Shown one piece after another: positions 43,780 to 54,015 of a stretch of 64,000 nucleotides of DNA (its first letter is position 1; each line of letters starts with the position of its first letter). The stretch lies in assembly GCF_014851395.1 (NCBI RefSeq), contig NW_024044459.1, positions 186,001 to 250,000 on the forward strand, given 5' to 3'. The DNA is from Micropterus salmoides. Lineage: Eukaryota; Chordata; Actinopteri; Centrarchiformes; Centrarchidae. The translations under genes were made by a program, and so were the position numbers. The notes under the pieces are model-generated. The model searched no databases, was not told the origin of the DNA, and was given only the letters and a program-made list of their open reading frames with translations.

Positions 43780-45424
43780 AACGAGACAACCCCGTTTTTG
43801 GTTTCTGAATCCAAAAATGAAAAAGACTAGACAGCACTAACGTTATACCAGGGTGACGTTAGATTCAAATAAATAAACCTGGACCAAGAGAAATAAGTTA
43901 GTAACAGTAGTTGATTACAGTTATTAACATTGCGCATTTATTCAAACAGCAAGAGTCACGTTTTTTTAAGCGTATGGTTTGGTGCAGTACAGTTGGTAGG
44001 CTAATATAGGTAAACCCAAGAAATGATTGTGTGTGCAGAGTTGTTACTGCTATATTTTTAATATTAAATTCATATTTAATGTGGTTTCCACTGTAATGAA
44101 CCAAGCTGTTCCCCCTTTCTACCAGCAGGTGGCAGTATTTAGATGAAGGCCTGGGGCCTGTACCATGAAGTGAGAATACATACCCAGGATATGTTTTCGT
44201 TATCTGGCTTAACTAACCCTAACAATCGCGATCGGGATAAGCGGTACCACGAAGCTGGTTATCAACTCGGTAAGTCAACCCAGGGTTTTCAAATTCAGCC
44301 GTGAGCCTGTTCACATAAAAGAGGCGGTGTTAGTAGCAGATGACCAATCACAGACATGAACAAGTCCACTGTCAGCAGAGCGTCATATTTTATGAACCAG
44401 GATTAAACCGTAACACTACAGAAATACGACAGTAGCACGCCTGTAGCTGACACATGCGGGGAGACAGAAAATCGCAGACACATACAATGTGTGAATGCCT
44501 AAATAAACAGGCGTAGGCATAGTCTATAATGTTGCGTTGATTTAAAGTGTTCTTATGAGCTGTATGAAAATATCAGCTTTATTCTTTTCAGCTCAGCTGT
44601 GTGTTGGCGTCTCCACATTAAAAGACTCAGGCACTGAATAAGTGGTCTTCCACCACACTAAAAAACTTGTTGTCACTTAAAAAATGAGATTAATTTATTT
44701 AACTCACTCAAAAGTGTCCAAACATTGTTCTAAATTAACTTCATAAAGTAATTAAACGAAAACTTTATTCATGCCATAAAATGAGCTCAAATAGTGTCTG
44801 AAAGACTGAATCTCAACATGACTACAGTCTCTGTAGTAGGCCCAAGACAGCCTACGTTCATATTAAATTTTAGTATTTCAATAACCCCACAAAACTCATA
44901 ATATTCAGCCTCACATAAGAAAAATAAAACCCATTTATTATAATGGCTGCGTCAGGGTGTGTGAAACAGACTGGGAGCAAATAAAAAATATTAAATAATA
45001 ATAATATTCAAAGCAGTAAGTAGGCTTATCCTGCTGTACTGTAAAAACCTGTAGGCAACAACAGCCTAAGGCTTTTAATCAGTCTCTGTAGGATTATATC
45101 GCTATAGTTAAGAGTTTTCAGTGGTTCTGAAAACCCGTGCTCCGTGGTGCAGGCCTCTGGTTTGTGTCTTTAGTAAATGTTTTGAATCCAGATTACTAAT
45201 ATATTTGTATTTATTGTTGTTCATTTCATTTGGGTTTTGATATTTATGTCTTATTTGCAGCCTAGTTTCCATCTTCATCATTCACCCTCAGCTCTGACAA
45301 CAAACTCCCATCAGAAATGTCCTAATGTAGGCCTTCTGACCAGTGTGCTATATCCTGTGAGAATCTTTCTTCTCCATACACATTCCAGTGTCTAAAATAC
45401 AAAACTCCCATTGTGTCATGCAAG
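43780..45424. other. Upstream of tjp2: no host gene seen
   Basis: AT-rich DNA with one Harbinger-like fragment (44147-44400). 44650-45020 is AT-rich without recognisable ends. I found no exon of a neighbouring gene. Confidence 0.45.
44147..44400 (+). repeat. Harbinger-like fragment, relative of 33106-34330
   Basis: Begins 'ggggcctgtaccatgaagtg' and contains 'cgggataagcggtaccacga' and 'gatgaccaatcacagacatg'. Collinear with the intronic element at 33.1-34.3 kb. Confidence 0.5.
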
Positions 45425-45560
45425 TGAAGACAATCCATACAAGTTTTTCCATAGAACATTTATTCAACATAAATAGCACATACATGCTTTTAGTACAGCT
45501 GCAGAACTGTGAAGCTGTAAGGCAAGAACATTTTATGAGGTCCTCAAAAGAAAGATAACA
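45425..45560 (+). repeat. Arm of a palindromic repeat, inverted relative of 47640-47790
   Basis: 'gaagacaatccatacaagtt', 'cattcaacataaatagcacatacatgctttt' and 'gaagctgtaaggcaagaaca' recur reverse-complemented at 47640-47790 on the other side of the Rex1-type LINE. Confidence 0.65.
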
Positions 45561-45599
45561 TAACATAATTAAATTATTAAAAACAGGCAGTCAATGTTG

Positions 45600-45830
45600 A
45601 GTATGTCAGCAATAACTGCAACAAAACGTTTTGGGTAACTTTTGAACAGTCCTGCTCATTAACTTGGACAAATCTTTGCCCATTCCTCTGTACAGAACAG
45701 CTTCAACTCTTGGATGTTGGCGGATTTCCTCACATGAGCTGCTCGCTTCCTCATCCTTCCACAACATTTCGATCATTTTAAGGTCAGGACTTTTGACTTG
45801 GCCTTTCTAAAACATTCACTTTATTCTTCA
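45600..45830 (-). pseudogene. Tc1-like transposase C-terminal remnant
   Basis: Minus-strand translation gives HVRKSANIQELKLFCTEEWA and, further on, LFKSYPKRFVAVIA, a decayed version of the Tc1 C-terminus. Stops and frameshifts throughout. Confidence 0.55.
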
Positions 45831-45836
45831 CTTTAT

Positions 45837-47460
45837 AGAGAAATTGAGTTTGTAACTCCCTTCTGCTACATCACAGACAATATACATGAATAAAAAATCA
45901 ATTATAAAAATGGTAAACAAAAATAAACTATCATCAGTGGAGCAGTGCTGAGGATGAATTAGAGTTTAAGAGTCTGATAGTTTGGGGGAAGAAGCTGCTC
46001 TGCAGTCTGGTGGTGTGGCAGCAGAAACTTCTAGATCTCTTCCCAGAAGGCAGCAGGGTGAACAGGCTGTGGCTGGGTGGGTGCTGTCCTTTAGTATCCT
46101 TTGGGCTCTGTAGGCACCTCACCTCACCGCATGCTTTCTATTGCTCCTCTGTAAAAGCTGACAAGAACTTGGCCTTGGTGTGGGAATTTGGCCTTCTTAA
46201 GCTGCCTCAAGAAATCCAGTCGTTTCTGAGCTTTCTTCACCAGCGTGGAGATGTGAGACGACCATGTCAGGTTCTCTGTGATGCTGATTCCCAGGAACCT
46301 GAAGCTGTTCACCTGCTGCACCTCAGCTCCACTGATGTAGACAGGAGTGTGTGTCTTTATCTCCTTCTTCCTGAAATCAATGATCAGCTCGTTGGTTTTG
46401 CAGCAGGTTGTTCTCTGAGCACCACTCCGCAAGATTATGAATTTCCTCCCGATATGAAGTCTCATTGTTGGTTGAAATCCGGCCGATGATGGTGGCGTCA
46501 CCTGCAAACTTCACAGCAGAGTTCTCCCCATGTTGGGGGATGCAGTTGTGGGTGTACAGCGTGAGGACTCTCCTCACATCTGCTGCAATAGTGACAGTGG
46601 CCGGTCCTCTGGAGGTGGAGTAGACGTTACAGCTGACTCCTTGTTGAGGAGATCAAAGTGAGCATAGAAGGTGTTCAGTTCATCTGGTAACAATGCCTCA
46701 CACATGATGGGGGACCTCCTGCTTTTGTAGCCTGTGATGTTTTTGATGGCCTGCCATATATCTTTGGTGTTGAGGTCTCTCTCCAGTCTCTGCTGATGTC
46801 TCCGCTTCGCCTCCTTGATGCCAGCTTTCAGTCTCGCTCTGGTGGTGCTGTAAGCTTCCTTGTCACCAGACTGAAAAGCTCTGGACAGAGCCCTCACCTC
46901 TCCATTCATCTAGGCCTTCCGATTGGGGAATGATTTTATCGTTTTAGTGATCACCACATCATCAACACATTTGCTGATGTATGATGTCACTGATGATGTA
47001 TATTCCTCAAGGTTGATGTGGCTCTCCTGGGCGGCGGCCTCTCTGACCACGCTCCAATCTGTGCTCCCAAAATAGTCCTGTAGAGCTGCTGTAGCCTCAT
47101 CTGTCCACACTTTGACTGTTTTAATTGTTGACTTGACCCTTTTAATCAGCTGGGTGTAAGTGGGCTGAATAAGCAATATGGTCTGATTAACCAAAATGCG
47201 GATGGAGGAGGGCTTTGTAGCTGCCAGGAAGACTGGTGTAGACGTGGTCCAGCGTGTTTGTTCCTCTGGTGGGGATGTGGACGTGCTGTTGGAGTTTAGG
47301 TAATATCGTTCTGAGATCTGTTTGATTAAAATCGCCAGCATCACCATGGATGCACTGGTGGGTAAGGAATAAGCCAGTAAATTCAGAAAATTCTAAAACG
47401 TTCAGAAACTTGGAGCACCACACTGTATAGCATACTTCCATGGCAATAATAAAGGCCATA
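45837..47460 (-). mobile_element. Rex1-type LINE, copy 2, deleted
   Basis: From 47459 down: the endonuclease end (GDFNQTDLRTILPKLQQHVH, RGTNTLDHVYTSLPGSYK), a linker (KVWTDEATAALQDYFGSTDW), a long RT-linker frame (NTKDIWQAIKNITGYKSRRS), then a jump to KFAGDATIIGRISTNNETSY and the thumb SFRFLGISITENLTWSSHIS. RT motifs A and B are lost, and the FADD box reads FAGDAT, so the catalytic Asp pair is broken. The 3' end shows 'gggggaagaagctgctctgc'. A dead copy of the family at 6.6 kb. Confidence 0.85.
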
Positions 47461-47476
47461 TAATATTATGTATTAA

Positions 47477-47790
47477 TATAAATGTACGAGCTATGGCTGC
47501 AGAACATTGACTGTGAAGCCATAAGGTAAGCTTTGAGGTTCTCAAGAGCAGCAGGCCTGTAGAAAGTCCAAAAACATATTTAAATTATAAAAGAAAAGGC
47601 TGTCAACGCTGAGAATGTCTTCTCAGGACATCAGTCTGTATGTGAGGTCATATTTTAAAGGTTCTTCCTTTTGAGGACCACATAAAATGTTCTTACCTTA
47701 TGGCTTCACAGTCAATGTTCTGCAGCCGTACTGAAAGCATGTATGTGCTATATATGTTGAATAAATGTTGTATGGAAAAGTTTGTATGGA
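47477..47790. repeat. Palindromic repeat with perfect 36-bp inverted arms
   Basis: 47495-47530 (ggctgcagaacattgactgt...) is matched exactly in reverse complement at 47692-47727, 161 bp apart. The region around it is a weaker match. A third, diverged arm lies at 45425-45560. Structure typical of a fold-back MITE. Confidence 0.75.
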
Positions 47791-48059
47791 TTGTCTTTGT
47801 AGCCTACGCCGTCACCTACACCGTCACCTACACCGTCGCCTGACATGCACCTCCTCAAAAATTTAACTACACGTCGAGTCGACGCGGACCCTAAGCTCTG
47901 TGATTGGTCGGCTGGGTAGCTTCGCAATGCCTCCGAGCTGACAGGAAGTACCCAGTGCTTTGAAGTAACATTTACTAGCGGCGAAAACACCGGCTGTCAA
48001 TATATTTTACCGTCACAACCCAAGCAAAATGACTCGTTCCGCTATCAGCAAACCAAACT
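47791..48059. other. Short unassigned stretch with cacctacaccgt repeats
   Basis: Contains three tandem copies of 'cacctacaccgt(c)' around 47812-47842, translated as GVGDGVGDG in a minus-strand frame. No gene recognised. Confidence 0.5.
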
Positions 48060-49131
48060 TTGGCCATAATTCAGGCGCGGTGAAAAATGTTGTAGTCTAT
48101 GGGTTTCGCACATGAGCGTAGCAAAATGACTCGCTAGCGTCCTCTACAGAGCAGCCCCCCGACAAAGTTTCACCTACATGTTTGAAATTTCTGTGGTAAG
48201 TCTATCATGTCCAGATGTACAAAAAAGCCTCTTGGAGCCATTGCCTAAACCCAACAGGAAGTCGGCCATTTGGGATTTAATGGTCGTTTATGTACTTTAA
48301 CAAATTCAGTCTACATGTTCACATCTGTACCAAATTTGGAATGTACTATAAAAGTCCCGCCCTGAACACATCCATATGCCAATATTCACCAAAAGTCACA
48401 GCGCCACCTGCTGGCAACAGGAAATGATAGTTTTATGCTGTAATGTACTACTCATAGCAGGTTGGACAACTTCAAATCTGTCCTAGAAAACCCATAAAGC
48501 ATTGATGAAGCTATGTTGTAAAACTCGTCAGACTCGGTGTGGCGGCAAAGTTAAACTCGCCATGACACAGGAAGTTGTAATTTGACTGTACATGCTCACA
48601 TCTGTACCAGATTTTACACGTTTGATTAGAGTCCTGCCCTAAACACATTCTGCCCTAGACAACATTCACCCACAGTCATAGCGTCACCTACTGGCAACAG
48701 GAAGTGAACCTTCAATGAAGCAGCCCCTGCGGCGCGTGTCACCACCATGTATGAAATTTCTGTGGCACATGTATCATGTCCACACGTACCAAAAAGCCTC
48801 TTGGAGCAATGCTCTAAACCCAACAGGAAGTCAGCCATTTTCATTTTTGAATGATTTACACACTTCTAGGGATTTAGTCCGATCGACTTCAGATTTGTGC
48901 TTTGCGGTCTAAAGACACTGAATTTGTCTGATGATTAAAAGTTGTACAAACGGTGAGATTTCGTGGAACGGCGTGGCCATGGCGTGGCGTCCAAAATCAA
49001 TGATTCAGAAAACAGGAATTTCTTATAACTTCAGTCTACATGCTAACATCTGCACCAAACTTTACATGTTACAAGCCAAAATTCACCCATAGTCACAGCA
49101 CCTCAGAACCTCTTCTTGCATGTCTGCTATA

Positions 49132-50401
49132 CAGGGATTGGACAATGAAACTGAAACACCTGGTTTTAGACCACAATAATTTATTAGTATGGTGTAGGGC
49201 CTCCTTTTGCGGCCAATACAGCGTCAATTCGTCTTGGGAATGACATATACAAGTCCTGCACAGTGGTCAGAGGGATTTTAAGCCATTCTTCTTGCAGGAT
49301 AGTGGCCAGGTCACGACGTGATGCTGGTGGAGGAAAATGTTTCCCGACTCGCTCCTCCAAAACACCCCAAAGTGGCTCAATAATATTTAGATCTGGTGAC
49401 TGTGCAGGCCATGGGAGATGTTCAACTTCACTTTCATGTTCATCAAACCAATCTTTCACCAGTCTTGCTGTGTGTATTGGTGCATTGTCATCCTGATACA
49501 CGGCACCTCCTTCAGGATACAATGTTTGAACCATTGGATGCACATGGTCCTCCAGAATGGTTCGGTAGTCCTTGGCAGTGACGCGCCCATCTAGCACAAG
49601 TATGGGGCCAAGGGAATGCCATGATATGGCAGCCCAAACCATCACTGATCCACCCCCATGCTTCACTCTGGGCATGCAACAGTCTGGGTGGTACGCTTCT
49701 TTGGGGCTTCTCCACACCGTAACTCTCCCGGATGTGGGGAAAACAGTGAAGGCGGACTCATCAGAGAACAATACATGTTTCACATTGTCCACATCCCAAG
49801 ATTTGCGCTCCTTGCACCATTGAAACCGACGTTTGGCATTGGCACGAGTGACCAAAGGTTTGGCTATAGCAGCCCGGCCGTGTATATTGACCCTGTGGAG
49901 CTCCCGACGGACAGTTTTGGTGGAAACAGGAGAGTTGAGGTGCACATTTAATTCTGCCGTGATTTGGGCAGCTGTGGTTTTATGTTTTTTGGATACAATC
50001 CGGGTTAGCACCCGAACATCCCTTTCAGACAGCTTCCTCTTGCGTCCACAGTTAATCCTGTTGGATGTGGTTCGTCCTTCTTGGTGGTATGCTGACATTA
50101 CCCTGGATACCGTGGCTCTTGATACATCACAAAGACTTGCTGTCTTGGTCACAGATGCGCCAGCAAGACGTGCACCAACAATTTGTCCTCTTTTGAACTC
50201 TGGTATGTCACCCATAATGTTGTGTGCATTGCAATATTTTGAGCAAAACTGTGCTCTTACCCTGCTAATTGGACCTTCACAGTCTGCTCTTATTGGTTCA
50301 ATGTGCAATTAATGAAGATTGGCCACCAGGCTGGTCCAATTTAGCCATGAAACCTCCCACACTAAAATGAGAGGCGTCTCAGTTTCATTGTCCAACCCCT
50401 G
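49132..50401 (-). mobile_element. Intact Tc1/mariner element, DD36E (Incomer-like), nested in family A
   Basis: 1270 bp, flanked by TA (49130-49131 and 50402-50403). Terminal repeats CAGGG(A/G)TTGGACAATGAAACTGA at both ends differ at only three of the first 30 positions. The intact transposase gene occupies almost the whole element. Its size, single gene and position inside a family A copy make the insertion younger than that copy. Confidence 0.93.
49184..50215 (-). CDS. Tc1/mariner transposase, intact, DD36E
   Basis: I chose the start MGDIPEFKRGQIVGARLAGA (343 residues). The open frame runs 31 codons further upstream, but those resemble no Tc1 N-terminus. Residues 1-110 carry two helix-turn-helix blocks (SVTKTASLCDVSRATVSRVM; TAAQITAELN). 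The catalytic residues are D152 (LFSDESAF), D243 (QDDNAPIHTA; D242 is the alternative) and E280 (SPDLNIIEPLW). D243 to E280 leaves 36 residues, giving DD36E (DD37E if D242 is used). A DD36E family, Incomer, is known in fishes with about the same element and protein size. VKHGGGSVMVWAA and the C-terminal AAKGGPTPY are intact. No stops or frameshifts, so it may be active. Confidence 0.92.
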   Translation of the reverse strand: MGDIPEFKRGQIVGARLAGASVTKTASLCDVSRATVSRVMSAYHQEGRTTSNRINCGRKRKLSERDVRVLTRIVSKKHKTTAAQITAELNVHLNSPVSTKTVRRELHRVNIHGRAAIAKPLVTRANAKRRFQWCKERKSWDVDNVKHVLFSDESAFTVFPTSGRVTVWRSPKEAYHPDCCMPRVKHGGGSVMVWAAISWHSLGPILVLDGRVTAKDYRTILEDHVHPMVQTLYPEGGAVYQDDNAPIHTARLVKDWFDEHESEVEHLPWPAQSPDLNIIEPLWGVLEERVGKHFPPPASRRDLATILQEEWLKIPLTTVQDLYMSFPRRIDAVLAAKGGPTPY

Positions 50402-50825
50402 TATCTACTTCAAAACTATCTCAGAAAAGTCTTAACACATTGATGATGTCATGTTGTAAAGCACGTGAGTTTTCCTTCAAGGGCATATCCTTGGCGGGAT
50501 GGCGAAGTTTCATGCTTCGCCGTGAAACAGGAAGTCGTCGTAACTTACGTATACATGCTCAAATCTGTACCAAACTTTGCGTGCTTGATAACTGTAATGC
50601 CCCGAACACATCTATACACCAATATCCACTTGTAGTCGTAGCGACAAGTGCTCTGCAGCGCCACAAGGAATCACAGGAAGTGATGATTAAAACCTTCTTG
50701 CAGCGTCCCAAGCGCATATTCACAGCCACACAGGCCGGGCTCCAAAATCTGCAACGGGGCCGCCTCACACCTCACCACGCTACACGTGCGAGAGCCCGCC
50801 CAACATGGCTTGCATTTCTTTTAAA

Positions 50826-51437
50826 TGGCTTGCATGTTACTAACACAACTTCTCCCCTTTCCGGTAGTCTTGTGCTTTCTCGTCCCTCTCTTCTGTCCTC
50901 CTGTCACTTCCTGCAGGTTTTCTGGCTCTGGAGCTGTGGAGTCTGGATCTGTGGCTGCGGGTCACCTGCTGCCCCCGTGTTCCTGCTCGACACCCTCTGC
51001 TGCAACGACTATTGTTCTAGTCCTGTTGTTATTATTGTTATTATAATCATTAACATTACGATGGTTACCATTAACACTATTATAAATATCTGTACCATTT
51101 TTCATTTAGTCTATAGCAACATCACCTTTACTGTGTGTACCTCTGTGTGTATATTGTGTAGGCTGCCTCCCTCCCCTCTCTCTCTCCTTACACCTCTCTC
51201 TCACCCCAACCGGTCGAGGCAGATGGCCGCCCACCCTGAGCCATGGTTCTGCTCGAGGTTTCTGCCTCTTAAAAGGAAGTTTTTCCTTGCCTCTGTCGCC
51301 TAGTGCTGCTCTTGGTGGGAACTGTTGGGCTTCTGTAAATAACATCACAGAGTACGGTCTAGACCTGCTCTTTTATGAAAAGCGCTGTGAGATAACTGTT
51401 GTTGTGATTTGGCGCTATATAAATAAAATTGAATTGA
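50826..51437 (+). mobile_element. L2-type LINE 3' end, copy b
   Basis: 3' UTR only, collinear with 30935-31388: 'gcatgttactaacacaactt', 'tgtggctgcgggtcacctgc', 'ctcgacaccctctgctgcaa', 'aagtttttccttgcctctgt' and the tail 'ataaataaaattgaattgaa'. It contains about 100 bp (51110-51250) not present in copy a. It separates two family A pieces. Confidence 0.85.
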
Positions 51438-51479
51438 AATTGAATTTTAATAATCTTTTAATTTTATTTTTTTCCGCAA

Positions 51480-51985
51480 AGTAACCTCAATTTTGGGGCC
51501 TACATACATACTCAAAAACTCACTAAACTCTGCACACACATCAGGTGGAGCGAAACATGTTGTACTTTATGGTTCTCGCACAAAGTAGAGAGTACACACA
51601 GAGTAGCACCAAAGTTTCACCTATGTGTACAACAATTCTGTGGTACGTCTATCATGTCCAGACGTACAAAAAGCCTCTTGGAGCCATTTTGGATTTTATG
51701 GTAATTTTTACAGGCTCCATACTTGAACTCCTCCTCCTGGGGGATTAGTCTGATCGACTTCAGATTTTCGCTGTCTGCTCTAAAGCTGATGACGATTAAA
51801 AGTTGTACAAACTATTACCAGTTGACCAGTTGAGTGTTTGTGGCTTCAAAATTCGATGATTCGTCATGAAATATGAAGTCTTTATAGCTTCAGTGTACAT
51901 GCTCACATCTGCGCCAGACTTTCCATGTTTGATTAGAGTCCTACCCTGAACATGTCTATAAGCCAATATTAACTAATGGATGATA
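51480..51985 (-). repeat. Family A repeat, minus orientation, continuation or second copy
   Basis: 'gtctatcatgtccagacgta', 'aaagcctcttggagccattt', 'gaactcctcctcctggggga' and 'cagtgtacatgctcacatctg' are reverse-complement family A landmarks. Likely the same insertion as 48060-50815, separated by LINE copy b, or an adjacent copy. Confidence 0.7.
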
Positions 51986-52067
51986 TTGTAAGAGCCGATC
52001 CACACATCACACCAATGTAGCTCCTTTAATCGTGACAAAACGATTTGGTTTGATAGTAATTTAAATT

Positions 52068-52775
52068 TTGACCACAAAGCTTGTTCAATCACGTTTTTAT
52101 CAACTTAGAAATATAGCAAAAATTCGATCTATGTTAACTTTTAAGGACACCGAGACCATTTTACACGCCTTCATCTCATCACGCCTGGATTATTGCAACA
52201 GCCTTTTCACATATTTAACCCAAAAATCTATTGATCGACTCCAGACTGTCCAGAACTCAGCTGCCAGGCTTTTAACCAGAACAAAGAAATATGACCACAT
52301 TACTCCTATTTTAGCTTCATTACACTGGCTCCCAGTATGTTTTAGAATTGACTTTAAAATTCTATCTCGCCTTGTTATATTTCTGACCTTTAAGTCCCAT
52401 ACGCACCAGCACGTACCTTGAGATCCTCGGGCAGAGGTCTGCTGTCTGTTCCAGAGTCCCGACTGAAAACTAAAGGGGACAGAGCGTTTGCTGTCAGGGC
52501 CCCGAGGCTCTGGAACAGCCTGCCCGAGGAAATCAGGTCGGCTGAGTCAGTGAACTCTTTTAAGTCCCTTCTTAAAACATACTTTTATAGGAGAGCCTTT
52601 CCCGATCTTATTTGACTTTATTTTATTGTATTTTACTAATTTTATATTTATCTTAAACGTGTATTTTAGTCTTTTCAATGTTTTCTTGCTTTTATCTTGT
52701 TTTTGTATTATTGTCTTTACACTTGTTAAAGCACTTTGTAACTTGTTTTTGAAAAGTGCTCTTCAAATAAAGATT
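52068..52775 (+). pseudogene. LINE ORF2 C-terminus and tail, frameshifted
   Basis: 52068-52421 encodes the end of a reverse transcriptase: YQLRNIAKIRSMLTFKDTET, AFISSRLDYCNSLFTYLTQK, LQTVQNSAARLLTRTKKYDH and ASLHWLPVCFRIDFKILSRL. A frameshift near 52400 moves the reading to 52418-52615 (SSGRGLLSVPESRLKTKGDR, WNSLPEEIRSAESVNSFKSL). The tail 'gcactttgtaacttg...aaataaag' is followed by an ATT array (52773-52806). 5'-truncated, LINE clade not determined. Confidence 0.8.
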
Positions 52776-52879
52776 ATTATTATTATTATTATTTATTATT
52801 ATTATAAAACAGTGCAAACAGCTGCTGATGTCAAATTCTTAGGCTGTAATATGCACGTCTGGTTTTTGATCAGCCCAAA

Positions 52880-53440
52880 AGGAGTCATGTCACTCCATTA
52901 CCGTGTGACCTCCACTGGCTACGCATGGCCTCCAGAATCAGATTCAAGTCACTAATGCTTCATAAAGAGAGACTACTGGGTCTGCACCCATCTACTTAAT
53001 AATACGAGTCCATAATACGAGTTTACGTTCCTTCTCGGCCACTACGAACTCGTCCAACGAACACTGCCTGGCTCTGCCATCCCTTCACACAAAGCGATCT
53101 CTGTCCCGGCTGTTCTCATCTGTGACACCACGATGGTGGAACGAGCTACCACACGTCATCAGAGCAGGGGCATCCCTCTCTAACTTCAAGAAGCTCTTGA
53201 AAACATCTCTTCTGAGAACACTTTCTCTTATTACACCTCTAACTCCTAACCTCTAACATGCTTTTCTTCTTCTATCCCCTTACAAGTATCCTGTATGGAT
53301 TGCACTTTGTTAACTTTTACCAGTATATATTGTCAGTTGTATATCTCGTGCTGTATTTGATGCTTTGTTGATGCTTGTATGTTGTTTCTCAAATGTAAGT
53401 CGCTTTGGATAAAAGCGTCTGCCAAATGAGTAAATGCATT
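52880..53440 (+). pseudogene. L2-type LINE 3' end, decayed
   Basis: 'cctccactggctacgcatggc' reads LHWLRMASRIRFKSLMLHKE in one frame, then frameshifts and stops. The 3' end 'gtaagtcgctttggataaaa' then 'gcgtctgccaaatgagtaaatg' is the characteristic fish L2 tail, shared with the SINE at 29212. Confidence 0.75.
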
Positions 53441-54015
53441 ACGTTGTCATATATTTACAATGGTGCCCATTATGTAGTCTACACATGTCATTTGCACAAT
53501 GTGTGTTCCTCCCTGTGCCTCCGCACATCTCTTCCTGTGCGCTTGGTCACTTTCCTCGCGGGCGTTTTATCACTGGACTACTGCCAAGTGTTCACACACA
53601 ATGCGATAACGCAAATGAACACAACCCTGTGATTACTACAGCTGTATGAACCCAAAGTAAACTTTTTGTTGTGATTTAGTTGCAATAAACTGATCAAAAT
53701 GATGCTTCTATCTAACAACTTATAAAATGTTTGGATCGATCAGGGCTATGCTATGCTAACTTGTTCACAGTAAGGTACAACAATAGCTAGAATGAAGTAA
53801 CAGATACGTATTTTCAGGTAGTTCAACTTCCTTGTCTTCTTTTCTCCAAGCAATGTCCAGTTTTGTCCAGTTTTTATATAAATATGAAGTAGTAGTTGTA
53901 GTAGACCTAAATTTATTAGTTATGCATTTTAATAAATTTATGAGAATTGATACCCAATTATGAATTTTAAGATTCATAAATCATTTTTCCTCGTTAAGGG
54001 CACCACCAGAGTTGT
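53441..54015. other. No gene seen
   Basis: AT-rich DNA between the LINE tail and repeat C. A 75-codon plus-strand frame at 53405-53632 starts in the LINE tail and is unrecognised. Confidence 0.4.

Larger units (their letters stand above)
48060..50815 (-). repeat. Family A repeat copy, minus orientation, split by a Tc1 element
   Basis: Family A landmarks in reverse complement run from 48060 (tail region, 'gcaaaatgactcgctagcg') through several internal units ('gcgccacctgctggcaacagg', 'cccaacaggaagtcggccat') to the head at 50760-50815 ('tacacgtgcgagagcccgcc', 'caacatggcttgca'). It is interrupted at 49132-50401 by the intact Tc1/mariner element; text resumes at 50404 in register ('caaaactatctcagaaaagtcttaacac'). 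Confidence 0.8.

Noticed and set aside
46010..46489. 159-codon plus-strand open frame
   Set aside because: Antisense to the Rex1-type LINE reverse transcriptase. No independent homology.
49833..50312. 159-codon plus-strand open frame
   Set aside because: Antisense to the intact Tc1/mariner transposase.
50805..50835. Direct repeat atggcttgcat as a LINE target duplication
   Set aside because: Both copies lie on the same (5') side of LINE copy b, and no match is found after its tail, so it does not flank the insertion.
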